Positions 25,724 through 33,680 of a stretch of 64,000 nt of DNA are shown here, piece by piece. Positions within the stretch are counted from its first letter, which is position 1. Every line of letters starts with the position of its first letter. Under the pieces are notes generated by a model. That model made no database searches. It was not told the origin of the DNA and was given only the letters and a program-made list of their open reading frames with translations. The DNA lies in assembly GCF_008329525.1 (NCBI RefSeq), contig NZ_NPKQ01000001.1:1-64000 (forward strand), written 5' to 3'. The stretch comes from Tardiphaga sp. P9-11 (GTDB lineage Bacteria > Pseudomonadota > Alphaproteobacteria > Rhizobiales > Xanthobacteraceae). Position numbers and translations under genes: made by a program.

Positions 25724-26941
25724 CTATTGCGTCACCGACTTGTCGGAGATGATCCAGTCCTTGCCGTCGAACCGCTGGGTATACAGCGTCGCCATCGGAA
25801 CATAGGCCTCATTAGTATAGCTGTAGCTCACGCCCGGCAGCATTTGCGGAGCGCGGAATCCGTTCAGGCCGATGGCCTGTTTCAGCACGTTCGCATGGGT
25901 GAGATCATCGCCACAACGACGCAGGATCTCGGCCATCGACACGGCCTGGCCATAACCGAAGAAGGCGATCGAATTATCCGCGGAGACCGTCGGCAGATAT
26001 TTTGCGCGCAAAGCCTCGAACGCCACGATGTCGGGATCCTTGGCATAAAGCGGCGAGCCTATGTCCTTGCCATAGGCAATCGAGACGATGCCCTTGGCAT
26101 TCTCCAACCCGGCCGCCTCCAGGATCGATCGGCCGGTGGAGCCTGCAGATAACAACTGCAGCGGCTTCCAGCCGAGCTCGACCACCTTGCGGATTGACTG
26201 CGACGTCGCCTTGCCGGTGGTGATGTTATAGAAAACATCGGCGCCGGATTTGGCGAGATTGATCAGCTGCGAATCGATCGTGGGATCGGTGAGATCGTAG
26301 GTCACCTCGGCGATCACCTTCGCGGTGCCGCCGGCTTTCGCGAGTTCATCCTTGAACGGCCCGAGGAAATCCCGGCCGAAATCGTCGTTCTGATAGAGGA
26401 TTCCGACTTTCGCATTCGGATTCATGCTGACGACATACTTGGCGAGAATACGCGCCTCGGTCGGATACAGTGGCAGGCCAGCCATGGTCCATTTGTTGTT
26501 CTTCGGATCGTTCCACTTCGATGCGCCTGTGTTGAGCAGCAGCTGCGGCACGCCCTTGGAATTGAGATATTTGTGCACGGCCGTCTGCGGCGCTGTGCCG
26601 AGCGAGCCATAGAGTGCCAGCACTTCATCCTGCTCAACGAGGCGACGCGTCGCCTCGACCGCCTTCGGTGCGCTGTAGGAATCGTCCATCGTCAGGAACT
26701 TGATCTTGCGGCCGTTGATGCCGCCTTTTTCGTTCAAGCTCTGGAAATAGGCTTCGCCGACGCGGCCGAGCACGCCATAGAGCGAACCGGGGCCGCTATG
26801 TGGAATGGTCTGCCCGATCTTGATCTCGGTATCGCTGGCGCCCGGATCGTACTTCTTGTCAGCGGCAACAGCGGCCGTCACAGTCAGTGGCAACACGACG
26901 ACGGCGACCCGCGCCGCAGACGCAAATAATCCCTTGTTCAT
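25724..26941 (-). CDS. Periplasmic binding protein, branched-chain amino acid type (paralogue 1)
   Basis: 405 residues from the ATG at 26941, which has AGGGAGAG upstream. The frame extends to 27016 but that part is intergenic. A signal peptide of ~26 residues (cut near AVAA-DKK) precedes a type I periplasmic-binding fold: ASDTEIKIGQTIPHSGPGSLYG, then GGINGRKIKFLTMDD, LYQNDDFGRDFLGPFKDEL and the hinge region. LivK-like proteins deliver branched-chain amino acids, amides or aromatics to an ABC transporter, but no permease or ATPase gene is near. A close paralogue precedes it (27047-28267) in the same orientation. Confidence 0.92.
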   Translation of the reverse strand: MNKGLFASAARVAVVVLPLTVTAAVAADKKYDPGASDTEIKIGQTIPHSGPGSLYGVLGRVGEAYFQSLNEKGGINGRKIKFLTMDDSYSAPKAVEATRRLVEQDEVLALYGSLGTAPQTAVHKYLNSKGVPQLLLNTGASKWNDPKNNKWTMAGLPLYPTEARILAKYVVSMNPNAKVGILYQNDDFGRDFLGPFKDELAKAGGTAKVIAEVTYDLTDPTIDSQLINLAKSGADVFYNITTGKATSQSIRKVVELGWKPLQLLSAGSTGRSILEAAGLENAKGIVSIAYGKDIGSPLYAKDPDIVAFEALRAKYLPTVSADNSIAFFGYGQAVSMAEILRRCGDDLTHANVLKQAIGLNGFRAPQMLPGVSYSYTNEAYVPMATLYTQRFDGKDWIISDKSVTQ

Positions 26942-27046
26942 AGCGTTCTCTCCCTGATGATTTTTGATCCGGCTCTTTGCGAGTCCGATTGGTCGTCTCC
27001 ATCCCCGGCCTATCACCGAGGATGGTCATTACTTTAAAATACGCGC

Positions 27047-28267
27047 TTACTGACTCACCGGCTTATCCGACAGATCCCAGTCGGTGCCGTTGAAGGTGCC
27101 GACATAGAGCGCCTTGATGGTGGTGTAGTCGGTCGGCGTAAATCCATAGGTGATCCCCGGAAGGAACACCGGTGCGCGATAGCCTTCCAGATTAGTGGCG
27201 TGCTTGAGCACGTTCTCGCGGGTGAGATCGTCGCCGCAACGGCGCAGGATTTCCGCCATGGTCACGCCCTGCGAATAGCCCTGAAACGCGATGGTGTTAT
27301 CGAGATCCACATTGGGCAGATACTTCTTGCGCAGCTCCTGGAAGGCAATCACGTCCGGATCGTCCTTCCACTTTTCGCTGCCGACTTCCTTCGTATAGGT
27401 CATCGCAACGATGCCCTTGGCGTTCTCGGCGCCGGCGGCGTTGATGATCGAGCGACCGCTTGAGGTCGACACCAGCAGATGCAGCGGCTTCCAGCCAAGC
27501 TCCGCAACCTTGCGGATCGATTGCGACGTCGCCTTGCCGGTGGAGATGTTGAAGAATGTATCCGCACCCGATTTGGCGAGATTGATCAGCTGGGAATCGA
27601 TGGTCGGATCGGTGAGGTCATAGGACGCCTCGGCTGCGACCTTCGCCGTGCCGCCGGCCTCGACGAGAATCTCCTTGAACGCATTCATGAAATCCTTCCC
27701 GAACTCGTCGTTCTGATAAAGGATCGCGACCTTGGCATTCGGCTTGGCCTGCATCAGGTAGCGCGCGATGATGCGGCCCTCGGTCGAATAGATCGGCAGG
27801 CCCGGCGTGGTCCACTTGAACTCCTTCGGGTTGTTCCAGCGCGACGCGCCGGTGTTCAGCAGGAGCTGCGGGATCTTCTTGCTGTTAAGGAACTTCTGCA
27901 CCGCCGACTGCGGCGCAGTGCCCAGCGAGCCGAACAGCGCCAGCACCTCGTCCTGCTCGGCGAGCCGGCGGGTGGCCTCGACGGCCTTCGGCGCACTGTA
28001 GGCATCGTCCAGCGACATGAAATTGATCTTGCGGCCGTTGATGCCGCCCTTCTCGTTCAGCATCTGGAAATAGGCGGCCTGGGTGCGGCCAATCACGCCG
28101 TAAAGCGATCCGGCGCCGCTATAGGGGATGGTCTGGCCGAGCTTGATCTCGGTATCGCTGGCACCGGGATCGTATTTCTTGTCCGCCGCAAAGGCCGGAT
28201 GGGCCAAAACGAAGACCGCGGCAGCGAGGGTTGCGGTCCTGAAGACGGAACTGTGGCGCGAAAGCAT
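27047..28267 (-). CDS. Periplasmic binding protein, branched-chain amino acid type (paralogue 2)
   Basis: 406 residues from the ATG at 28267 with GGGAGA 10 bases upstream. Same architecture as the gene downstream: signal peptide (~1-27), then the type I binding fold. Most blocks are near-identical, for example DKKYDPGASDTEIK, GGINGRKI, TRRLAEQDEVLALFGSLGTAP and INLAKSGADTFFN. It is thus a tandem duplicate, with divergence greatest around the ligand pocket (e.g. the C-terminal third). It is the first gene of the pair and diverges from the double-barrel porin at 28615 over a 347-bp gap. No transport partners are visible. Confidence 0.92.
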   Translation of the reverse strand: MLSRHSSVFRTATLAAAVFVLAHPAFAADKKYDPGASDTEIKLGQTIPYSGAGSLYGVIGRTQAAYFQMLNEKGGINGRKINFMSLDDAYSAPKAVEATRRLAEQDEVLALFGSLGTAPQSAVQKFLNSKKIPQLLLNTGASRWNNPKEFKWTTPGLPIYSTEGRIIARYLMQAKPNAKVAILYQNDEFGKDFMNAFKEILVEAGGTAKVAAEASYDLTDPTIDSQLINLAKSGADTFFNISTGKATSQSIRKVAELGWKPLHLLVSTSSGRSIINAAGAENAKGIVAMTYTKEVGSEKWKDDPDVIAFQELRKKYLPNVDLDNTIAFQGYSQGVTMAEILRRCGDDLTRENVLKHATNLEGYRAPVFLPGITYGFTPTDYTTIKALYVGTFNGTDWDLSDKPVSQ

Positions 28268-28614
28268 CTGGTGTTTTCTCCCTGAGACCCGCTTGTGCGG
28301 GTGTGTTTTTATGACCCGCCGCCGCGTTGATCGTGGCTGTACGGGCTTGCTCACATCCTCTGCGGACACGGCAGGGTTGGCAATCCCCGGCAGGTTGCCG
28401 CGTGTTTTCCGTGGGTTGGGGCTATTGACGAGGCGTCAGCGCACAGAAACGTGGCGTAATACGCAACCGCGCACCGGCACCTAAACGCTTATTTAACCGG
28501 CTTTTTTGGCCGGCGCTCCTGCGGTTGCAATGTCGGACAGTGTGGCCGCCCGGATACAGCCAACCCGACCCGACTCCCCTATTCTACCGGTTCAAATTTG
28601 AACTGGGGTCGACC
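28268..28614. other. Divergent promoter region of binding protein and double-barrel porin
   Basis: 347 bases without a gene between two outward-facing genes. It contains a CCGG-CTTTTTTGG-CCGG hairpin near 28498-28515 and a perfect palindrome GTTCAAATTTGAAC (28590-28603) in the leader of the porin gene, just before its GGGG ribosome site. I see no clear -35/-10 pair on either strand. Confidence 0.5.
28590..28603. promoter_or_regulatory. Leader palindrome of the first double-barrel porin
   Basis: GTTCAAATTTGAAC is a perfect 14-bp palindrome eleven bases before the ATG at 28615 and adjacent to the ribosome site. The second porin has a degenerate version (AAATCTGAACTGG near its start). It may be a protein operator or an RNA hairpin that masks the ribosome site. 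Confidence 0.4.
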
Positions 28615-29964
28615 ATGAAACGTATTCTTCTTGCCAGCGCCGCGATCATCGGCACCGCCGTCAGCGCGCAGGCCGCCGACATGGCCGTCAAGGCCCCTTA
28701 TTATAAGGCACCGCTTGTCTCGGTCTATAACTGGACCGGCTTCTACATCGGCGTGAACGCCGGCGTCGGCATCGGCCGTGATCGTACCACCCACAGCTAC
28801 ACCGGCGACTCGCTGTATATCGCCCCGCAGGGCGGCTTCGGTGGCGGCCAGATCGGCTACAACTGGCAGGGCGACTCGCTGCTCGGGCCGATCGTTTACG
28901 GCCTCGAAGCTGACATCCAGGGTTCGGGCCTCACCGGCGGTGGCGCCAATGTGGTTGGCCCGCTGCAGACCGTCTACGGTCAGAAGTCGGATTGGTTCGG
29001 CACCGTTCGCGGTCGCGTCGGCCTCGCAACCGGTCCGGTCCTCAGCTACTTCACCGGTGGTTTCGCTTACGGCAACGTCAAGTCCACGATCACCGAAGGC
29101 GGCGTGACGGCATTCTCGGACAACCGCATGGCGACTGGCTGGACCATCGGCAGCGGCGTGGAAGCTGCGCTCGGCGGCAACTGGACCGGCAAGATCGAAT
29201 ATCTCTACCTGAACCTCGGCAACCGCTCCGACGCGTTCGCCACGCCCACCCAGCTCACCAACACCGAGCTGCGTGAAAACCTGTTCCGCGTCGGTCTGAA
29301 CTACCGTATCGGCGGCAACAGCGTTTACACCCCGGTCGCTGCGGCGAACTGGAGCGGCTGGTATCTCGGCGGCAACATCGGCTCCGGCACCGGTCGCGAT
29401 CGCACCACGCTCACCGGCGTCGCCCCTGCTCCCGAGCGGTTCAGCCTCGCTCCGGACGGCATCAACGGCGGCGCCCAGATCGGTTACAACTGGCAGGCAT
29501 CGAACTGGGTCTACGGTATCGAAACCGACATCCAGGCTTCCAGCCAGCGTGACAACAAGACCGCGGTCGCTCTCGGCCTCGTCAACTACGATCAGAAGCT
29601 GCCCTGGTTCGGCACGGTTCGTGGCCGCCTCGGCTACTCGGTTGGTTCGACCCTGTTCTACGCCACCGGCGGTTACGCTTACGGCGGCGTGAAGACCAAG
29701 ATCAACGCACTGGGTGTCGAAGTTGCGAACGCTTCGACCACCAAGAGCGGCTGGACCGCTGGCGCTGGCATCGAGACCCCGTTCAAGCTGCTCGGCCTGT
29801 TCGGACCGAACTGGACCTCGAAGACCGAATATCTCTATGTCGATCTCGGCTCGGCCTCGACCACGATCGTTCCCGGCGTCGTCACCGAGAGCAAGGTCAC
29901 CGAGCACATCTTCCGCACGGGCCTGAACTACCACTTCAACAGCCCGGTCGTTGCGAAGTACTGA
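28615..29964 (+). CDS. Double-barrel outer-membrane protein (Omp25/31-type), paralogue 1
   Basis: 449 residues from the ATG at 28615; the frame's extension to 28525 is leader. Signal peptide ~1-22 (cut near AQA-ADMAVK). Two tandem copies of an eight-stranded Omp25/31-like barrel follow. Unit 1 begins NWTGFYIGVNAGVGIGRDR (~37) and ends GLNYRIGG (~239). Unit 2 begins NWSGWYLGGNIGSGTGRDR (~250) and ends GLNYHFNSPVVAKY at the C-terminus. Each unit repeats W-F-G-T-V-R-G-R-(V/L)-G and the (T/A)GGFAYG / TGGYAYG strand. Single-barrel relatives are ~220 residues, as at 60193, so this is an internal duplication. Function is unknown beyond outer-membrane location. A strong terminator follows. Confidence 0.88.
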   Translation: MKRILLASAAIIGTAVSAQAADMAVKAPYYKAPLVSVYNWTGFYIGVNAGVGIGRDRTTHSYTGDSLYIAPQGGFGGGQIGYNWQGDSLLGPIVYGLEADIQGSGLTGGGANVVGPLQTVYGQKSDWFGTVRGRVGLATGPVLSYFTGGFAYGNVKSTITEGGVTAFSDNRMATGWTIGSGVEAALGGNWTGKIEYLYLNLGNRSDAFATPTQLTNTELRENLFRVGLNYRIGGNSVYTPVAAANWSGWYLGGNIGSGTGRDRTTLTGVAPAPERFSLAPDGINGGAQIGYNWQASNWVYGIETDIQASSQRDNKTAVALGLVNYDQKLPWFGTVRGRLGYSVGSTLFYATGGYAYGGVKTKINALGVEVANASTTKSGWTAGAGIETPFKLLGLFGPNWTSKTEYLYVDLGSASTTIVPGVVTESKVTEHIFRTGLNYHFNSPVVAKY

Positions 29965-29987
29965 TCACAGCGACATTCGCTCAATCG

Positions 29988-30016
29988 AAAACCCCGGCCT
30001 CGCGGCCGGGGTTTTT
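29988..30016 (+). terminator. Intrinsic terminator after porin 1
   Basis: AAAACCCCGGCC (29988-29999) pairs with GGCCGGGGTTTT (30004-30015) around TCGC, followed by a T run. The ~55 bases from the stop codon to the hairpin are almost identical to those after the second porin (31562-31616). Confidence 0.88.
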
Positions 30017-30161
30017 GTTTGTGTCATCGGACAACGCTGTTTGGGGAAAATTAACCACGAGGGAGGCAATATCTAGGTACCGCAATTTCTGGTCGCGCGG
30101 CTACAGACAGCATCTAGTTACCGCTTCATAGTTCGACCAGAAATCTGAACTGGATCCCTTC

Positions 30162-31568
30162 ATGAAAAGCCTCTGCCTCACGACCGCGGCGCTGTTGTCC
30201 CTGACCGCCGGTGCGCAAGCCGCCGACATGGCCGTGAAGGCCCCCTACTACAAGGTGCCAGTAACAGCAGTTCATGACTGGACCGGATTCTACATGGGCG
30301 TGAACGCGGGCTACGGCGTCGGCCGGGATCGGCTGCAAAACAACGACCCCATCACTCCGGGTTCAGCCACCTCGACCTATCTGCAGCCCGCTGGCGGATT
30401 CGGTGGCGGCCAGATCGGATACAACTGGCAGACCGGTTCGATGTTCGGCCCGCTGGTCTACGGCCTCGAGGCCGACATCCAGGGCGGCGAGTTGAAGGAC
30501 AGCTATCCGTTACTGAACAACGGTGCCTTTCCGCTGACGCCGCAGGACACCTACAGCCAGAAAATCGACTGGTTCGGCACGGTGCGCGGCCGCGTCGGTC
30601 TGGCAACGGGTCCGGTGCTCAGCTATGTGACCGGCGGCTATGCCTACGGCAACGTCACCACCACCACCTCCTCCCTGGGCTTTCCTGCCCTGGCTACGAG
30701 CCGTGTCCAGAGCGGCTGGACCGTCGGCAGCGGCGTCGAGGCATCTCTCGGCGGCAACTGGACCGGCAAGATCGAGTACCTCTATCTCAACCTCGGCAAC
30801 AAGACCGACCAGGTGATGGTCCTCGGCACCTTTCCTCAAACCACCACCACGGAAGTGCGCGAGAATCTGTTTCGCGTCGGCCTGAACTATCGCATCGGCG
30901 GCAACAACAGCACCTATGTGCCGGCACCTGCCGCGAACTGGACCGGTTGGTATCTCGGCGGCAATGTCGGCTCCGGCATCGGACGCGACCGCACCACGGT
31001 CTCCAAAGCCGGTGACGGCCTTGGCGACTTCCCCTCCTACGATGCCTTCAACCTCGCCCCCGATGGCATCAATGGCGGCGTGCAGCTTGGTTACAACTGG
31101 CAGATGGCGAACTGGGTCTACGGTCTGGAAACCGACATCCAGGCCTCCAGCCAGCGCGACAACAAGACGGCCATTGGCCTCGGCGACGTCCCGTTCGATG
31201 CCAGACTGCCGTGGTTCGGCACCGTTCGCGGCCGCCTCGGCTACTCGGTCGGTTCAACGCTGTTCTATGCGACCGGCGGCTACGCCTATGGCGGCGTCAA
31301 GACCAAGGCCAGCGAAGGCGGTGTCATGCAGCTCAATGCATCGACCACGCTGAGCGGCTGGACCGCAGGCGCCGGCATCGAGACGCCTTTCACGTTGCTC
31401 GGCCTGTTCGGACCAAACTGGACCAGCAAGACCGAATATCTCTATGTCGATCTCGGTTCGACCTCGAGCCTGATCAACACCACGACCATCACGACCAGCG
31501 TCACCGAGCACATCTTCCGCACCGGGCTGAACTATCACTTCAACAGCCCGGTCGTTGCCAAGTACTGA
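30162..31568 (+). CDS. Double-barrel outer-membrane protein (Omp25/31-type), paralogue 2
   Basis: 468 residues. Signal peptide ~1-20 (AQA-ADMAVK). Two barrels, the first from DWTGFYMGVNAGYGVGRDR (~42) to GLNYRIGGNNS (~250), the second from NWTGWYLGGNVGSGIGRDR (~262) to GLNYHFNSPVVAKY. It is a tandem paralogue of the gene at 28615. Identity is high, particularly in the second barrel and at the very C-terminus, and loops differ in length (this copy has longer acidic/proline loops). It has its own promoter region (197-bp gap after a terminator), so the two need not be co-expressed. Confidence 0.88.
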   Translation: MKSLCLTTAALLSLTAGAQAADMAVKAPYYKVPVTAVHDWTGFYMGVNAGYGVGRDRLQNNDPITPGSATSTYLQPAGGFGGGQIGYNWQTGSMFGPLVYGLEADIQGGELKDSYPLLNNGAFPLTPQDTYSQKIDWFGTVRGRVGLATGPVLSYVTGGYAYGNVTTTTSSLGFPALATSRVQSGWTVGSGVEASLGGNWTGKIEYLYLNLGNKTDQVMVLGTFPQTTTTEVRENLFRVGLNYRIGGNNSTYVPAPAANWTGWYLGGNVGSGIGRDRTTVSKAGDGLGDFPSYDAFNLAPDGINGGVQLGYNWQMANWVYGLETDIQASSQRDNKTAIGLGDVPFDARLPWFGTVRGRLGYSVGSTLFYATGGYAYGGVKTKASEGGVMQLNASTTLSGWTAGAGIETPFTLLGLFGPNWTSKTEYLYVDLGSTSSLINTTTITTSVTEHIFRTGLNYHFNSPVVAKY

Positions 31569-31594
31569 TCACAGCGACATCCGCTCAATCGAAA

Positions 31595-31621
31595 ACCCCG
31601 GCCTTGCGGCCGGGTTTTTTG
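31595..31621 (+). terminator. Intrinsic terminator after porin 2
   Basis: ACCCCGGCC-TTGC-GGCCGGGT with one bulged C and a TTTTTT tail. It is a near-copy of the terminator at 29988, which argues that the duplication included the 3' flank. Confidence 0.85.
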
Positions 31622-31639
31622 TTTGCCTCGGTACAGCCG

Positions 31640-32566
31640 TCACGGCCTAGACGCGACCATCACCAGACTTGGCACCGGCATCTCGCGCTCGTTGCGGATC
31701 GAGCCATGATCCACATGCTCAACCACAAGGCCTGCATCGGACAGCAATTCACGAAAATGCGCCTCGCTCTGGGCGTAGCGCAGGCCAGCGCCGAGAATGA
31801 CGCCCGCGCCATCATGGGTCTCGGCCGTGAACGCGAACACTCCGCCCGGCTTCAGCACGCGACCTGCTTCGCCAATCAACGGTGCGAGATCGTGCAGATA
31901 GATCATCATATCCGCGGCCAGAATCAGGTCGACACTCACGTCCGGCCGATGCGTCAGTCCGGCTGCAGCGTCTGCGACTTCGAGCTCGTGATAGAGTCCC
32001 GTCGCGCGCGCCTGCTGGATCATGCCCGGAGATAAATCGATGCCGATGATCTCGTCGGTCAATGCAGCGAAGGCGCGGGCGGCGAGACCTGTGCCGCAAC
32101 CGAGATCGATGGCGCAATGGAAGGAGGCCGGCCTGCCTTGAGCGACGCACGTCGCCAGCACCGCCTTGAACAGCAGATCCGGACCGCGATAGCCGAGATC
32201 GCCGACCAGTGAGGCCTCGAATTTCGGGGCGTATTGATCGTAGAGCGCTGTGACATAGCCCGGCGGCATTGCCGCAAGCGGGTCGCCATTTAGCCGCATC
32301 AGTCTCAAGCCTGCCCCATGAAAGTCGCAAGAATCCGCGGCTTTTGCGCGCCTGAATGCACCAATTGCGCCGTCCCGATCGCCGCGCCTTTCACTGACAT
32401 CACCCAGCGCGAACCAGGCGGACACAAAGCCTGGCGCCTGCTCGGTCGCCTGCGTGAACAGGTCTGCCGCCGCAGCCAGATCGCCGCGCAATTGCAGATC
32501 GCGGCCGTAATCGAAGCGGCGGTCGGCGACCATATCGCCCGATGACTTGAAGACACGGCTGGGCAT
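31640..32566 (-). CDS. TPR-containing SAM-dependent methyltransferase
   Basis: 308 residues from the ATG at 32566 (upstream residues of the frame lie over the neighbouring gene's leader). N-terminal TPR-like helices (~15-70, RDLQLRGDLAAAADLFTQA / GDVSERRGDRDGAIGAFRRAK) precede a class I methyltransferase domain with motif I AIDLGCGTGLAARAF (~153), the acidic IGIDLSPGMIQQA and LILAADMMIYL. The acceptor substrate is unknown. It diverges from the ligase-associated exonuclease by 73 bp. Confidence 0.85.
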   Translation of the reverse strand: MPSRVFKSSGDMVADRRFDYGRDLQLRGDLAAAADLFTQATEQAPGFVSAWFALGDVSERRGDRDGAIGAFRRAKAADSCDFHGAGLRLMRLNGDPLAAMPPGYVTALYDQYAPKFEASLVGDLGYRGPDLLFKAVLATCVAQGRPASFHCAIDLGCGTGLAARAFAALTDEIIGIDLSPGMIQQARATGLYHELEVADAAAGLTHRPDVSVDLILAADMMIYLHDLAPLIGEAGRVLKPGGVFAFTAETHDGAGVILGAGLRYAQSEAHFRELLSDAGLVVEHVDHGSIRNEREMPVPSLVMVASRP

Positions 32567-32639
32567 ATGGGAACCGATACGACGGAGGTGCGTTCGCAGG
32601 CAGACTCGAACCGATCCCAACCCCGCCTATATAGTCGAG

Positions 32640-33680
32640 ATGCGTCCGCAAGACATCCTGATGCCCGTCCCCGCCGGTCTTTATTGCAAGCCGGGTGGCT
32701 TCCATATCGACCCGGTCCGACCAGTGGATCGCGCGGTCATCACCCATGGCCATTCCGACCATGCGCGACCGGGCCACGGCCACGTGCTGGCCACCCAGGA
32801 AACCCTCGACATGATGCGGCTGCGCTATGGCGACAATTTCGCCTGCAGCACGCAGACCATTGCCTATGCCGAGACGGTCAAGCTCGGCGACGTCACGGTG
32901 TCCTGCCATCCCGCCGGCCATGTGCTGGGATCGGCGCAGATGGCGGTGACCTGCAAGGATATCTGCATCGTCGCGTCGGGCGATTACAAGGATGCCCATG
33001 ATCCGACCTGCACGCCGTTCGAGGTCGTGCCCTGCGACGTGTTCATCACCGAAGCGACATTTGGTTTGCCGGTATTCCGCCATGGCGATACCGCCGACGA
33101 AGTGAAGAAGCTGCTGGCCTCCGTGGCGCTGTTTCCCGAGCGCGCGCATCTGGTCGGCGCATACTCCTTGGGAAAGGCGCAGCGCGTGATCAAACTGATC
33201 CGTCAGGCCGGCTATGACGCACCGATCTATCTGCACGGTGCGATGGAGAAGATCACGCACTACTATCAGAGTCGCGGCATCGATCTCGGCGAGTTGCGTC
33301 CGGTGAAGGGCGTCAGGAAAGCCGACCTCGCCGGCACCATCACGCTGGCGCCGCCATCGGCCACGTCGGATGTGTGGACGCGGCGCTTTCCCGATCCAGT
33401 CACCGCCTTTGCATCCGGCTGGATGCGCGTACGCGCCCGCGCGCGGCAACGCGGTGTCGAGCTGCCGCTGGTGATTTCGGATCACGCGGACTGGGACGGC
33501 CTGATCGCAACCATCGGCGCGACCGGCGCCGGCGAAATCTGGGTCACCCATGGCCAGGAAGACGCGCTGGTGCATTGGTGCCAGACACAAGGCCTAACCG
33601 CGCGGCCACTGGCACTGGTCGGCTATGGCGACGAGGAAGAAGAGGAAACGCTCCCTCCCGGCGAAAGCGCCGAGGCATGA
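32640..33680 (+). CDS. Ligase-associated DNA damage response exonuclease (MBL fold)
   Basis: 346 residues from the ATG at 32640; the open frame runs back to 32547 but overlaps the divergent gene. MBL/beta-CASP-type nuclease: THGHSDHARPGHGHVLA carries the HxHxDH metal motif (~36-41), further ligands at CHPAGHVLGSAQ and SGDYKDAHDP, and HADWDG near the end. The TIGR04122 subfamily always travels with the ATP-dependent ligase, as here: the ligase ATG overlaps its stop by four bases. Its usual partners lhr and pdeM are ~7 kb to the left on the other strand. Confidence 0.92.
   Translation: MRPQDILMPVPAGLYCKPGGFHIDPVRPVDRAVITHGHSDHARPGHGHVLATQETLDMMRLRYGDNFACSTQTIAYAETVKLGDVTVSCHPAGHVLGSAQMAVTCKDICIVASGDYKDAHDPTCTPFEVVPCDVFITEATFGLPVFRHGDTADEVKKLLASVALFPERAHLVGAYSLGKAQRVIKLIRQAGYDAPIYLHGAMEKITHYYQSRGIDLGELRPVKGVRKADLAGTITLAPPSATSDVWTRRFPDPVTAFASGWMRVRARARQRGVELPLVISDHADWDGLIATIGATGAGEIWVTHGQEDALVHWCQTQGLTARPLALVGYGDEEEEETLPPGESAEA

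Noticed and set aside
25629-32639. Reading the binding-protein/porin segment as a mobile element
   Set aside because: No transposase, integrase, tRNA-end or direct repeats are visible; the composition matches the neighbours. I describe it as an insert only by comparison with the usual order of the repair genes.
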